A stretch of DNA of 64,000 nt from Agrobacterium albertimagni AOL15 (GCF_000300855.1 NZ_ALJF01000002.1:431479-495478), one strand, 5' to 3'. Shown: positions 48,053 to 58,116, counted from the first letter of the stretch. The notes: generated from the sequence alone by a model not told the origin. Program-made: numbers and translations.

Positions 48053-50553
48053 GGGGCAATCTCCTCTTCGGGTGACAGCGGGATGGAGGCCGGACCGCTC
48101 GTCATTTCGGCCGATCGGTCGATGACGTTGGGAAGGTCGGGAACAAGATCGGCAGCCCAATGCAGGCCGTTGGCCTCAAGCCAGGCTTCCAGGAAGTAAG
48201 GGCGCGCGCCATCGCGGATCAGCGCGTCGATCAGCGCATGGTCGGTTTTGGTCGATGCGGCGCAGAGCGTCAGCGCTACAGATCCAAGGCCAAGTTCGAA
48301 CAGCCGGTTTCCTCTGCGGCTCTGGCAGTAATAGTCCCGTTTCGGGGTTGCCCTTGCGATGATCTCGATCTGGCGGGCATTGAGCCCAAATCGTTCGTAG
48401 ATAGAGGTGATCTGCGGCTCTATGGCCCGCTCGTTGGCGAGGAAGATGCGTGTCGGGCAGCTTTCGACGATGACGGGCGCGATAGGCGAGGCCTCGATGT
48501 CGGCGAGCGACTGTGACGAGAAGACAACGCTGACATTCTTCTTGCGCAGCGTCTTCAGCCATTCCTTGATTTTCTGGGCGAAGCCGCCGTCATCAAGTGC
48601 CCGCCAGCCTTCGTCGATGATCAGCAGGCTCGGCCGTCCGTCGAAGCGGGATTCGATGCGGTGGAACAGGTAGGAGAGAACGGCGGGCGCTGCTCCCGTG
48701 CCGATAAGTCCTTCGGTCTCGAAGGCCTGCACCTGTGCGTCGCCAAGGCATTCCATTTCTGCATCGAGCAGGCGACCGTATGGGCCACCGATGCAGTAAG
48801 GCCGCAAAGCCTGCTTGAGCACTGAGGATTGCAACAGCACCGTCAGGCCGGTGATGGTCCGCTCCCCGATGGGCGCGGAAGCCAGGGACGTCAGTGCCGT
48901 CCAGAGATGTTCCTTGATATCAGGCGTGATGGTCACGCCCTCGCGGATTAGGATATCGACTAGCCAGTCGGCGGCCCAGGCCCGTTCCGGTGTATCATGG
49001 ATCCCGGCAAGCGGCTGGAGTGCCAAGGTGTCGATAGGCGATGCATCGTCGGAGAGTGAACCGCCTAAATCCTGCCAGTCGCCATTCATGGCGAGCGTTG
49101 CGGCGCGTATGCTTCCGCCGAAGTCGAAGGCAAAGACTTGGGAGCGGAGATAGCGGCGGAACTGCAGGGCCATCATCGCCAGCAGCACGGATTTCCCCGC
49201 GCCGGTCGGACCGACAACCATGGTGTGGCCGACATCGCCGACATGCAGCGAAAACCGGAACGGCGTCGATCCCTGGGTGCGCGCATAAAACAGCGGCGGC
49301 GCGTCGAAATGTTCGTCCTTCGCCGGTCCCGCCCAGACTGCGGACAGGGGGATCATGTGGGCGAGGTTCAGCGTCGAGATCGGCGGCTGGCGGACATTGG
49401 CATAGGTCTGGCCGGGAATGCTGCCAAGCCATGCCTCGATGGCATTGACGCTTTCGGCGATCGCCGTGAAGTCGCGTGACTGAATGACCTTTTCCGTCAG
49501 CCGCAGTTTCTCGTCGGCGATCGCCGGATCGGTGTCCCAGACCGTCACCGTGGCAGTCACGTAGACTTCGCCAACCTGATCGGAGCCGAGATCCTGCAGG
49601 GCTGCATCGGCATCGGCTGCCTTGTTGGCGGCATCGCTATCGACCAGCACCGATTGCTCGTTGGTCAGCACTTCTTTCAGGATCGCGGCAATGGATTTGC
49701 GCTTGGCGAACCACTGCCGCCTGATCTTCGTCACCAGCCGGGTGGCATCGGTCTTGTCGAGCATGATCGCCCGGGTGCTCCACCGATAGGGAAACGCCAG
49801 CCGGTTGAGATCGTCGAGGATGCCGGGAAAAGTGACCGTCGGAAACCCGATCACCGTCAGCGTCCGCAGATGGAAATCACCAAGCCTCGGCTCCAGGCCG
49901 CCGGCCAAAGGCTGATCGGCCAGCAGCGCGTCCAGGTGGACAGGTGTTTCTGGAACACGGACACGATGGCGTTTGGTGGAAATGGTCGAATGCAGATAGG
50001 TTAGCGTCTCTGCATCATCCAGCCATCCGGCTTCCGGAACGAAGCCTTCCACGAGATGGAGGATACGATCCGTTCTGTCGACGAAGCTGTTTAGCAGCTC
50101 CCACGGATCGACCCCGCCTTTTTCCCGCCCCTCGTAAAGCCAGCTCTCGATACGCGAGGCTTCTTCGGCGGGTGGCAGCCACACGAAGGTCAAGAAATAG
50201 CAGCTCTCGTAGAGAAGCCCGGATTCCTCGAATTGTTCGCGCCGCTCTATGTCGAGAAGCGCGGATGCCGAATCCGGAAACAGGCTTGCTGGATAGTCGG
50301 TGGCGGAATTCCTCTGGGCTTCAACGAAGATCGCCCATCCGGAGCCAAGGCGACGCAAGGCGTTGTTCAGCCGTGCCGTGGTGCCGACCAACTCGGACGG
50401 CGTGGCGCTGTCGAGATCGGGTCCGCGAAACCTGGCAGTGCGCTGGAACGACCCGTCCTTGTTCAAGACCACGCCTTGTGCGATCAGCGCCGCCCATGGC
50501 AGGAAGTCAGCCAATTGTGAGGAGCGTTTGCGGTATTCTGCAAGGTTCATCAT
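48049..50553 (-). CDS. trbE: Conjugation ATPase TrbE (VirB4-like)
   Basis: 834 residues. Begins MMNLAEYRKRSSQLADFLPW. Walker A VVGPTGAGKSVLLAMM (~450), Walker B SLLIIDEGWRALDD (~650), plus the motif FSSQSLADIEASPIAP. It is the largest motor of the type IV secretion system and works in pilus building and substrate transfer. ATG 50553 has GAGGTC before it. Confidence 0.94.
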   Translation of the reverse strand: MMNLAEYRKRSSQLADFLPWAALIAQGVVLNKDGSFQRTARFRGPDLDSATPSELVGTTARLNNALRRLGSGWAIFVEAQRNSATDYPASLFPDSASALLDIERREQFEESGLLYESCYFLTFVWLPPAEEASRIESWLYEGREKGGVDPWELLNSFVDRTDRILHLVEGFVPEAGWLDDAETLTYLHSTISTKRHRVRVPETPVHLDALLADQPLAGGLEPRLGDFHLRTLTVIGFPTVTFPGILDDLNRLAFPYRWSTRAIMLDKTDATRLVTKIRRQWFAKRKSIAAILKEVLTNEQSVLVDSDAANKAADADAALQDLGSDQVGEVYVTATVTVWDTDPAIADEKLRLTEKVIQSRDFTAIAESVNAIEAWLGSIPGQTYANVRQPPISTLNLAHMIPLSAVWAGPAKDEHFDAPPLFYARTQGSTPFRFSLHVGDVGHTMVVGPTGAGKSVLLAMMALQFRRYLRSQVFAFDFGGSIRAATLAMNGDWQDLGGSLSDDASPIDTLALQPLAGIHDTPERAWAADWLVDILIREGVTITPDIKEHLWTALTSLASAPIGERTITGLTVLLQSSVLKQALRPYCIGGPYGRLLDAEMECLGDAQVQAFETEGLIGTGAAPAVLSYLFHRIESRFDGRPSLLIIDEGWRALDDGGFAQKIKEWLKTLRKKNVSVVFSSQSLADIEASPIAPVIVESCPTRIFLANERAIEPQITSIYERFGLNARQIEIIARATPKRDYYCQSRRGNRLFELGLGSVALTLCAASTKTDHALIDALIRDGARPYFLEAWLEANGLHWAADLVPDLPNVIDRSAEMTSGPASIPLSPEEEIAP

Positions 50554-50563
50554 CGGCAAGACC

Positions 50564-50845
50564 TCACACGCCCATATGCGCCGGATAGCGAAGGTGCCTG
50601 CGCCCGACATCGACGAACTGCGCATCGCGTTTGGCTGCCCAGACGGCCGCGAAATGGCCGATGGCCCAGATCACGAGCCCAGCAATCCAGAGGCGAAGGC
50701 CAAGGCTGACGGCAGCCGCGAGCGTGCCGTTGGCGATGGCCACTGCACGGGGAGCGCCACCGAGCAGGATCGGCTCGGCGAGCGAACGGTGGACGGTGGC
50801 GTAGAAGCCGCGAACCTCATCTTCCTGCTGAAAACCGCCGACCAT
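50564..50845 (-). CDS. trbD: Conjugation protein TrbD (VirB3-like)
   Basis: 93 residues. FYATVHRSLAEPILLGGAPRAVAIANGTLAAAV is the VirB3/TrbD signature, with two helices (AIANGTLAAAVSLGLRLW and IAGLVIWAIGHFAAVWA). Inner-membrane partner of TrbE. Its ATG overlaps the trbC stop by one base. Confidence 0.88.
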   Translation of the reverse strand: MVGGFQQEDEVRGFYATVHRSLAEPILLGGAPRAVAIANGTLAAAVSLGLRLWIAGLVIWAIGHFAAVWAAKRDAQFVDVGRRHLRYPAHMGV

Positions 50846-51186
50846 CAGACCAGCGCTCCGCCGCCGAAAGAGAAGAAAGAAAGGAAGAAGGAACTGGCCG
50901 CAAATGCGATACTCAAACCGAAGACGATCTGAATCAGCTTGCGGAAGCCGCCGGACGTGTCGCCAAAGGCGAGCGCCAGGCCGGTGGCAATGATGATGAT
51001 CACCGCCACGATCTTGGCGACCGGCCCTTCTATGGATTCCAGGATCTGCTGCAGCGGCTCCTCCCACGGCATGGACGAGCCGGAGGCATGAGCGGGTGCC
51101 GCCATCAGCAGCGCGATTGACGCGAGCGCCGTCGCATGGACAAGACGATTGCGAACACGAAACATAGATGAGACAGACGTATTCAT
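50845..51186 (-). CDS. trbC: Conjugative pilin TrbC (VirB2-like)
   Basis: 113 residues. Signal region NRLVHATALASIALLMAAPAHA; mature pilin has two hydrophobic helices, IVAVIIIIATGLALAFG and IVFGLSIAFAASSFFLSFF. The prepilin is probably processed and cyclised like TrbC of RP4. Start ATG 51186 overlaps the trbB stop. Confidence 0.9.
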   Translation of the reverse strand: MNTSVSSMFRVRNRLVHATALASIALLMAAPAHASGSSMPWEEPLQQILESIEGPVAKIVAVIIIIATGLALAFGDTSGGFRKLIQIVFGLSIAFAASSFFLSFFSFGGGALV

Positions 51187-52187
51187 TGCTGGTCTCCTTT
51201 CCGGATAGGTTGGTGAGCGGGAGAAAGGTGAGCGCTGACGGTGCGATAGTCGCCGGTGACGGGCTCGAGCCCATCGACCAGGGCGATTTCGACAAGTCGG
51301 CGGGCGGCACCGCGGCCGGACAGAACGGCGATGATGTCGATAGTGTCGGCGATGAGCGCACGGGGGACAGTGACGACGGCTTCCTGCACGAGCTGCTCCA
51401 GCCGCCGCAGCGCTCCGATCGCCGTGTTGGCGTGGATCGTGCCGATACCGCCGGGATGGCCGGTGCCCCAGGCCTTCAGGAGATCGAGCGCTTCCGCCCC
51501 GCGTACCTCTCCGATCGGAATGCGGTCCGGCCGCAGGCGCAGCGACGACTTCACAAGATCGGAGAGTGAGGCAACCCCATCCTTGGTACGCAGCGCGACA
51601 AGGTTCGGTGCCGCGCATTGCAACTCGCGGGTATCCTCGATCAGCACCACGCGATCGGGCGTCTTGGCGACTTCCGCCAGCAGAGCATTGGTGAGGGTCG
51701 TCTTTCCGGTGGATGTGCCGCCGGCCACCAGAATGTTCTTGCGCTTCTGCACCGCCAGTCGAAGCACCTCGGCCTGGTCCTTGGTCATGATGCCGGCGGC
51801 GACATAATCGGAGAGCGCGAAGACAGCGACAGCAGGTTTGCGGATGGCGAAGGTGGCGGCGGCAACGACAGGCGGCAGCAATCCCTCGAAGCGTTCACCG
51901 GTTTCCGGCAGCTCGGCCGAGACGCGGGGTGAGCCGGCGTGAACCTCGGCGCCAACATGATGGGCGACCAGCCGCACGATGCGCTCCCCATCGGCCGGGA
52001 ACACGGTATCGGCTGTGGCGACAAGACCTTCCTTCAGACGATCGACCCACAAACGCCCGTCCGGGTTCAGCATCACTTCAACGATGCTGGGATCTTCGAG
52101 ATAGCGGGCGATGGCTGGACCGAGCGCCGTCCGAAGCATTCGTGCGCCCCGTGATACAGCCTGCCCTTCGTAACGATGATTGGCCAT
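51183..52187 (-). CDS. trbB: Conjugation ATPase TrbB (VirB11-like)
   Basis: 334 residues from ATG 52187. [17 protein letters not shown] (Walker A), [11 protein letters not shown] (Asp box), [39 protein letters not shown] (Walker B and His box). Hexameric motor that switches the system between pilus building and DNA transfer. First gene of the leftward trb operon. The coupling protein gene traG, often found next to trbB, is not here. Confidence 0.94.
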   Translation of the reverse strand: MANHRYEGQAVSRGARMLRTALGPAIARYLEDPSIVEVMLNPDGRLWVDRLKEGLVATADTVFPADGERIVRLVAHHVGAEVHAGSPRVSAELPETGERFEGLLPPVVAAATFAIRKPAVAVFALSDYVAAGIMTKDQAEVLRLAVQKRKNILVAGGTSTGKTTLTNALLAEVAKTPDRVVLIEDTRELQCAAPNLVALRTKDGVASLSDLVKSSLRLRPDRIPIGEVRGAEALDLLKAWGTGHPGGIGTIHANTAIGALRRLEQLVQEAVVTVPRALIADTIDIIAVLSGRGAARRLVEIALVDGLEPVTGDYRTVSAHLSPAHQPIRKGDQQ

Positions 52188-52335
52188 GATGCCCCCGTTT
52201 GGGCCATCCGCAAAACGGGCAGATGGCGACAGGGACAATCAAGAAAGGCACAAATTCCGTGCCGGCAACACGATTCTTTCCAAGGTCGTAGACGCTCGTA
52301 GAGGAGCGAAAAAATACTTGCGAAGCGCGGACCTG

Positions 52336-52986
52336 CTACACAGCCGAAGGTCCGCTACGGATATTGAGCAGGTCCGCCATCGCAGCCCGAATCTGCGGCC
52401 ACGGGAATTCATCGGCTGGACTGTCTTCTCCCATGGCAAGAACAGCATGCAACTTTGCAGCCACACCGGCAACCGAGTGAGCCTGCTTCGCAAACAGCTC
52501 ATTCAATCGTTCCGCCCGCAGCGCAAAGGCTTCGTCTTCCGCCTGCTTGGCACGACTGTATCCCAGCCGCTCGTCCAGCGTGTCCCAGACGGCCTGCCTC
52601 TCTGCCAAAACCGCTTGCGCACGCATCTTCGCCTCGGCATCTGCCGGCACATCGCCAAATCGGCGATCGATTTCCTCCACGGAGAATGCCGCCACCACGT
52701 AATCCTGATCGGGCAAGGCAATGTCGACGTGGGGAAAACCGAGAGCATCGATCAGAGCGGTTTCAAGGCGCTGCTGTCTTCGGCAGAGCTTTTCGACCTG
52801 CTGATGCGCCGCCCACCATTCCTGCCACAACATCAGCGCCGGATCGCCACGGTTGGTACGACCGTAAACGAAATAAAGCCCCACATCCACGCCACCAACC
52901 TGCCCCGCCAGCCACGTCGCGGACGCGGAAAGCAATCTGCGTCGCGTGACGACAGGCAAAGTTCTGCTATTGTCGGAATCAGCCAT
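52336..52986 (-). CDS. Hypothetical island protein
   Basis: 216 residues from ATG 52986. N-terminus TRRRLLSASATWLAG resembles a Tat signal but lacks a clear cleavage site. The rest is helical and charged (WWAAHQQVEKLCRRQQRLETAL, EIDRRFGDVPADAEAKMRAQAVLAERQAVWDTLDERL, a probable coiled coil). Proteins like this are seen on mobile elements of alphaproteobacteria; I know no function. It lies 149 bases upstream of trbB, in the same direction. Confidence 0.7.
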   Translation of the reverse strand: MADSDNSRTLPVVTRRRLLSASATWLAGQVGGVDVGLYFVYGRTNRGDPALMLWQEWWAAHQQVEKLCRRQQRLETALIDALGFPHVDIALPDQDYVVAAFSVEEIDRRFGDVPADAEAKMRAQAVLAERQAVWDTLDERLGYSRAKQAEDEAFALRAERLNELFAKQAHSVAGVAAKLHAVLAMGEDSPADEFPWPQIRAAMADLLNIRSGPSAV

Positions 52987-53146
52987 GATCCGAGTTCCTA
53001 TCAACTTGGGTTACGGTCAGGCTGTGCTATGTGTTACGAGCACCTAGTACAGCCGCCGTATCTATGCCGCGCACCGTCGGCAGGCAAAGGCAACTGAACC
53101 ACAAACTATCACATGAACCAAAATCATTCAAACTGAAACAAACAAC

Positions 53147-53398
53147 ATGAAGCCGATAACAGGGGCTCAAATACGGGCCGCACGTGGATTGATCCGTTGG
53201 ACCGCACAAGATCTTGCCCTTGCCGCGAAGGTCGGAATCTCTACTGTTCGTCGCGCAGAAGCGGAAGACACGGCATCGAAGATAACCGCTGCAAATCTCA
53301 ATGCCATTCAATCAGCGCTGGAAAATGCAGGGATTGAATTTATCCCGGAAAATGAGGGCGGTGCCGGGGTGAGATTTGCGAAGCCCTCAAACGCGTAG
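53147..53398 (+). CDS. XRE-family small DNA-binding regulator
   Basis: 83 residues with a single HTH (ITGAQIRAARGLIRWTAQDLALAAKVGISTVRRAE, ~4-39) and a short tail ending in GIEFIPENEGGAGVRF. This type is common next to mobile-element transfer genes, where it often acts as a repressor. Divergent from the hypothetical gene and the trb operon, so it may control that leftward transcription. Confidence 0.85.
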   Translation: MKPITGAQIRAARGLIRWTAQDLALAAKVGISTVRRAEAEDTASKITAANLNAIQSALENAGIEFIPENEGGAGVRFAKPSNA

Positions 53399-53723
53399 AG
53401 GAAAACTGAGGAGCCTCTGAGCTAAGGCTTTGCTGCGTCCGAAGGTGAGGCTCCGTGATAGACCAAGACGAGAGCAAAAAGAAGACGCGCCTGAGCCGCA
53501 GGCGTGCTCTGACGGGCCAGATGTCGTTAAGCTTCGCGTCAAAGTCTGCCCGCAATGAAATGGCTGCTCCATTACAAACCTCCCGTTTGCAGCAGAGATT
53601 CGGATTTGTCGCGTTTTGGGAAACCAAAGGGTGGCCGACAGCGAGGAGCTGTGTCAGTCGCCGCCACGCTTCATTGACAACAGAGAGTGCTCATAAGACG
53701 TTGCACACATCGTTTTATGTGCT
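53399..53723. other. Gap between the two HTH genes
   Basis: 325 bases. A weak GTG-started frame of 90 codons (53455-53727) has no recognisable family and poor ribosome site; I do not call it a gene. The right end carries the operator-like dyads described separately. Confidence 0.4.
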
Positions 53724-53743
53724 ATGACACATCAAATCGTGTG
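53706..53743 (+). promoter_or_regulatory. Two phased dyads over the regulator start codon
   Basis: CACAT-N6-ATGTG at 53706-53721 and CACAT-N6-GTGTG at 53728-53743 share one design. Their centres are 22 bases apart (two helical turns), flanking and overlapping the ATG at 53724-53726. This fits autoregulation by the HTH protein, as with control proteins of restriction systems. Confidence 0.6.
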
Positions 53744-54050
53744 CCTAGATGGAAGTGAAGCTTTGCCATACGTCGAATTTCTCGCCGAACTGGAGCGCGC
53801 TGGACTAAGCGTGCGTAGCTTCGCAGACCTGATCGGCATGAACCCCAATTCGATCACGAACTACGCGGGACGCGGGGATGTGCCTCAACATATTGCCTTG
53901 GTAACCGTCCTCGTCGCCGAAATGTCCGCCAATGGGATCGACTATCGGGCTGCAATTGCCAAGGTCGCGCCGACGCGACAGCCTCGGGGAGCGACGCGGC
54001 GCGGCTCCTTCGGTGGGGACCGTCAGGCCAACTTGGATCTGCGGTCATGA
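53724..54050 (+). CDS. HTH regulator of the modification/nuclease cassette
   Basis: 108 residues. LSVRSFADLIGMNPNSITNYAGRGDVPQH (~28-56) is a helix-turn-helix of the XRE type, followed by a short helix and a basic, disordered tail (TRQPRGATRRGSFGGDRQ). The stop overlaps the methylase start by 4 bases, so it is cotranscribed with the two genes after it. Probably controls them. Confidence 0.72.
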   Translation: MTHQIVCLDGSEALPYVEFLAELERAGLSVRSFADLIGMNPNSITNYAGRGDVPQHIALVTVLVAEMSANGIDYRAAIAKVAPTRQPRGATRRGSFGGDRQANLDLRS

Positions 54051-57000
54051 CTCAGTGGTTGAACTGGTTGGACGATCTCGGCGCCGACCCCCGATCTCTG
54101 CATTCACTCGAGAGGGAAAGCGCCGAACTCCTTCCCTACGCGACACTCACTAATGCGCGTCGGCGGGGAGACTCGATCCTGCGGATCGTCGGAGCCGTGT
54201 ACGAATGGCAGGATGCACCGCTCGTTTTCTTGGTCGATGCCGCCGAGGTTCAGAGCGCCAACGACGTCCACAAACTTCGTCGCCTTCTCGCGATGCGCGG
54301 CGACGCACCTTATCTCGGAGTCGTGTCACCGGGCCGCCTTGAGATCTACGCGATCGCGTTGGACACCAAGACCCCCGCGCAGGCGAGAGTGGCGACAGAG
54401 GAATCGACCGCCGCAGGCCGGGCGTTTTTTCCCACCCTCGCCAACCGCCGGCCGAAGGCGATGCAGTCCAAGCGTGGGTGGATATCCAACGTCGTCCTAA
54501 ACCTCCTAACAGAATCGATTGATAAGCTCATCGCTCTCGAAATCGGTCATGGCGACGCAATCTCCCTGGTCGGTCGTGCGCTCTTCGCCCGCTTCCTAGC
54601 GGATCGCGACCTCCTGCCTGAAGCGTTTTCCATGCCGCAGGTCGCCGCCTCATTGTTCGACACTCCGCACAGCGCTCGGGCCACCTGCCAATGGCTCGAC
54701 GACACCTTCAACGGCGATCTGCTGCCGCTGTCAGCCGCCCTTTTCCAGACTCTGTCGCCACCGGCCTATGGTGTGCTCGGCAACATCATGCGCAAGGCGC
54801 AAGGTCGGCAGCTTTTTTTGGGCTGGGCGGAACGTTGGGATCAGCTCGACTTCGCCCACATCCCTGTCGGGGTGCTCAGCCAAGCATATGAGCTCTACCT
54901 TCGCAGCCACGAGCCGACGAAGCAGCGCAAGGAGGGCGGCTTCTACACTCCGCGACCGATAGCGGATCTCTTGGTGCGCGCCTCGTTTCGTGCCCTAGAA
55001 CGCAACGGCTCAAGCGCCACAGCGCGCATCCTCGACCCGGCAGCAGGTGCAGGCATCTTTCTTCTATCCGCGTTCCGCGAGTTGGTGGCGGCGCGGTGGC
55101 GCGCTGACGGCAAACGACCTGATACGCAGCGCCTGCGCGAGATCCTGTACGATCAGATCGCGGGCTTCGACGTCAACGAAGAAGCCCTGCGTTTTTCGGC
55201 ACTTGCGCTCTATCTCATATCTATCGAACTAGATCCTGAGCCACAGCCCGTCGATAAGCTGCGCTTCGATGATCTGCGGGGCAATGTGCTCCATCTCTTG
55301 GTCGGACCAGACGACCAGCCCGGCGCCAAGCTCGGCAGCCTCGGCCCGCTGGTCAGCGACGAGCATCAGGGTCGCTACGACATGGTCGTCGGCAATCCGC
55401 CCTGGGCTACCGGCACCAAGCTTCGCGACTGGTCACTCGTCCTCCAGGCCGTCACGCGGATCGCGAGCGAGCGTCAGGAGGCTGAAATCGCGCCGCTTTT
55501 GCCCAACGAGGCGCTCGATCTCCCCTTCGTCTGGCGGGCGATGGAGTGGGCGAAACCTGGCGGCCAAATCGCGTTCGCGCTCCACGCCCGCCTGCTGTTC
55601 CAACAGGGCGACGGGATGGCCGACGCACGGCGAGCGATCTTCCAAGCGCTGGATGTGACATCGGTCATCAATGGCGTGGAGCTTCGCCAGACGAAGGTCT
55701 GGCCAGAGATTACCGCACCGTTCTGCTTGCTCCTCGCTACCAACCAGCGGCCAGCAGTCGGCGCTGGATTTCGTCTTATCACCCCCCGGTTGGAATCGGA
55801 CCTGAATGCTGCGGGAGTCATGAGGATAGACGCACAGTCAGCAGAAATCGTCGCGACCCAGCATATGATTGAGACCCCCGAACTGCTTAAGGCGCTGTTT
55901 CGAGGCTCGAAGGCCGACGTCGGTTTGCTTGAGCGTCTTCGAGCCAAGGGACTTCCCACGCTTGAGTCATTTTGGCTCGAGGCCATCGGCGTTTCCAGCC
56001 GAGGGCGCCTCGCAGGCGCGGGGCGCGGTTACCAGACACTCAAACCCAGCAGCCGGACTCGCAAAAACGGCGATGGTCTACCCGGGGCGGACGCTGGGTA
56101 CCTCCATGGTTTGCCGGACGTCACGATCGCAAGTCTCGATGACGTAGTGATCGATTCCGCGCAACTCGATCCGTTCCAGCACGCGCGCGTCCATGATCCG
56201 CGGGATCCGAGGCTGTTTGCCGCGCCTATCACCGTGGTCCACAAGGTCCCCTCAGCCGAGCACGGTCGGATTCGAGTGGCAGTTTCATACAGGCCCGTTG
56301 CTTACAACGAGAACTTCTACGGCTACTGCGCAGGTGAGATGCCTGATGCCGAGCCGTTCTCGCGCTATCTCGCACTGGTTCTGGGCAGCAAGTTCGCTCT
56401 GTGGCTGACCCTCATGACGAGCGGAGAATTCGGTTTCGAGCGTGAGGTCGTTGAGAAGGCGGCGCTCGATCGCATCCCGTTGCCTGATTTTCGCGAATTT
56501 AAAGCATCTCGGCTAAGCGATATCGACGAGCTTTTTGAAGGCCTCCGACAAACATCTGTGACCTGGGACGTCGTAGATAGATGGGTGGCCGATCTGTACG
56601 GACTCGGTCCAACTGACTTACAGACCATCGCCGATACTCTCGCCTACAACCTTCCGTTTGCTGAGAATAAGGCCGCCGCCCAAACTCGCCCAGACGCCGA
56701 CGCAGTCGGCTTCTTCTGCGCCCGCTTGCGGGACGAGCTCGCGCCGTGGACCAAACGACTCAACACAGAAATCCGCGTATCTCCGGTTCGCAATTCAGGG
56801 TCATCACCGTGGCTCGGCATCCAGCTAGGAACCAATGCGAGTACGGTGGATGCTATCGACGATGCCGATTGGCAGGGATTGTTGTCCGTCGCGGACGCCA
56901 GCGCTGCGAGTGAACTTTTGGTCGAAGATCCAGGGGGCAGTTTGATTATCGGCCGTTTGGCGCAGAGCCGCTATTGGAGCAAGACCCAAGCACGCCTCCT

Positions 57001-57058
57001 TGCGCAGCATATCGTCTGGTCGCACCTGAATGTGCTGAAAGGTCCGGCGCGGGGATGA
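54047..57058 (+). CDS. Eco57I-type N6-adenine DNA methylase / restriction-like protein
   Basis: 1003 residues. N-terminal ~200 residues of unknown fold, then KEGGFYTPRPIADLLV (methylase N-terminal motif), SAM-binding motif I ILDPAAGAGIFLLSAF (~327-342), and the catalytic NPPW motif in DMVVGNPPWATG (~444-455). A C-terminal part (~590-1003) could be the target-recognition domain. Family: type IIG/Eco57I-like or PglX-like adenine methylases. I see no obvious PD-(D/E)XK site in its own sequence, but the next gene has one. The genes overlap by 4 bases on both sides. Confidence 0.82.
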   Translation: MTQWLNWLDDLGADPRSLHSLERESAELLPYATLTNARRRGDSILRIVGAVYEWQDAPLVFLVDAAEVQSANDVHKLRRLLAMRGDAPYLGVVSPGRLEIYAIALDTKTPAQARVATEESTAAGRAFFPTLANRRPKAMQSKRGWISNVVLNLLTESIDKLIALEIGHGDAISLVGRALFARFLADRDLLPEAFSMPQVAASLFDTPHSARATCQWLDDTFNGDLLPLSAALFQTLSPPAYGVLGNIMRKAQGRQLFLGWAERWDQLDFAHIPVGVLSQAYELYLRSHEPTKQRKEGGFYTPRPIADLLVRASFRALERNGSSATARILDPAAGAGIFLLSAFRELVAARWRADGKRPDTQRLREILYDQIAGFDVNEEALRFSALALYLISIELDPEPQPVDKLRFDDLRGNVLHLLVGPDDQPGAKLGSLGPLVSDEHQGRYDMVVGNPPWATGTKLRDWSLVLQAVTRIASERQEAEIAPLLPNEALDLPFVWRAMEWAKPGGQIAFALHARLLFQQGDGMADARRAIFQALDVTSVINGVELRQTKVWPEITAPFCLLLATNQRPAVGAGFRLITPRLESDLNAAGVMRIDAQSAEIVATQHMIETPELLKALFRGSKADVGLLERLRAKGLPTLESFWLEAIGVSSRGRLAGAGRGYQTLKPSSRTRKNGDGLPGADAGYLHGLPDVTIASLDDVVIDSAQLDPFQHARVHDPRDPRLFAAPITVVHKVPSAEHGRIRVAVSYRPVAYNENFYGYCAGEMPDAEPFSRYLALVLGSKFALWLTLMTSGEFGFEREVVEKAALDRIPLPDFREFKASRLSDIDELFEGLRQTSVTWDVVDRWVADLYGLGPTDLQTIADTLAYNLPFAENKAAAQTRPDADAVGFFCARLRDELAPWTKRLNTEIRVSPVRNSGSSPWLGIQLGTNASTVDAIDDADWQGLLSVADASAASELLVEDPGGSLIIGRLAQSRYWSKTQARLLAQHIVWSHLNVLKGPARG

Positions 57059-57768
57059 GTTCAGCTTTAGCACCTCGACCCGATCAAATAGCGGAGCTGA
57101 CGCGCGGTCTGGACCTGCCGCTAGCGGCAATCGACGATTTTCATCTGCAGATCCTCGCCGAGGGGGTGACGCAAGCCTTCAAGGATATCCGCTTCGACAT
57201 GCCAAGCACGGTAGCGGGGGGCGATGAAGCGGAACTCACCGCCCTTCTGGAAGCCCGTCTCAATACCATGATTGACGAAGAACCGCTGTGGCGGCAACTC
57301 GTTGCGTGCGTCGTCAGAGGCAAGGAAAGCCTCAGCTTCGATGGAACGCATTTGGAAAAGCGGCCCGATCTCTCCATTCACCTGACAGATCGATCGCGCC
57401 GGTTCCCGTTGATCGCCGAAGCCAAGATCATAGACGCCGTCAAGGGCGAGACCCTCTATTGCAGCCAAGGTGTTCGGCGCTTCCTCGATGGGGAGTATGG
57501 CTGGGGAGGACGCGAAGCCTTCATGATCGCTTATGTCCGCGATGAATCGACGCTCGCGGCGCGCCTCGCACCATATCTTGCGTCGCCAGCTCAGGCCGCA
57601 GCCTATGCTGTTGAAGATGGGTTTACTGCCCATGATCCCGCGCTCGGGGATTGTGGACGAACACGACACGGCAGATCATACCTCTATGCTCACATATCGC
57701 CGCCTGCCAATGACCCTGGTCCGATCGCCTTGTGGCACTTGTGGTTGGACGCGTCCGCGATTAGTTAG
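57055..57768 (+). CDS. Probable PD-(D/E)XK nuclease paired with the methylase
   Basis: 237 residues from ATG 57055, overlapping the methylase stop (ATGA). KRPDLSIHLTDRSRRFPLIAEAKI supplies Pro104-Asp105 and Glu122-x-Lys124, the spacing of a PD-(D/E)XK nuclease core, followed by YCSQGVRRFLDGEYGWGG. No other family recognised. Together with the methylase and the regulator it makes a restriction-like cassette; whether it cuts unmodified or modified DNA is unknown. Confidence 0.65.
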   Translation: MSSALAPRPDQIAELTRGLDLPLAAIDDFHLQILAEGVTQAFKDIRFDMPSTVAGGDEAELTALLEARLNTMIDEEPLWRQLVACVVRGKESLSFDGTHLEKRPDLSIHLTDRSRRFPLIAEAKIIDAVKGETLYCSQGVRRFLDGEYGWGGREAFMIAYVRDESTLAARLAPYLASPAQAAAYAVEDGFTAHDPALGDCGRTRHGRSYLYAHISPPANDPGPIALWHLWLDASAIS

Positions 57769-58116
57769 CCGTGAGTAAGCGTTCCGCAGCGTTAAATACT
57801 AACCGCTCCTCCTATGGCGCCAATAGTCGATTCATGCAGTAACTGCCACCCGGCGAGAACCAGCAGTATCATGCTATCGTGTCCACGGACCATGCTGCGA
57901 GCTTTTGGCGGTTAACGCATTGGCACACAGTAAGCGATGTTCCCGCCACACGTCTTCGGATGGAATTCGGACTTCGGTGAGAGGATATCGCCACTGGGTG
58001 CGATGACAGCCGGACCGATACCGTCATTGCCGCCACGGAAAATTTCCCTATTCTTTCCTCGCGCAGCAACAGAACCAGCGCCCTGCTGGTAACGGTTTCA
58101 GGTTCACGAGGGTCAT
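57769..58116. other. Intergenic region before the SMR/mod operon
   Basis: 348 bases. It should carry the promoter for the SMR-modEABC run. I looked for a guanidine riboswitch (the SMR gene is SugE/Gdx-like) and for a ModE-type site but saw neither convincingly. An imperfect ATGAC/GTCAT inverted repeat lies near 58002-58026. Confidence 0.4.

Noticed and set aside
53455..53727. 90-codon frame with GTG start between the two HTH genes
   Set aside because: No family resemblance, a weak ribosome site, and its end runs into the operator-like dyads and the next start codon.
54047..57768. BREX or DISARM system
   Set aside because: Only a methylase and a nuclease-like protein are present; the helicase, ATPase and phosphatase partners of those systems are absent.
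57769..58116. Guanidine riboswitch before the SMR gene
   Set aside because: I could not find the conserved cores of the guanidine-I, -II or -III classes by eye.
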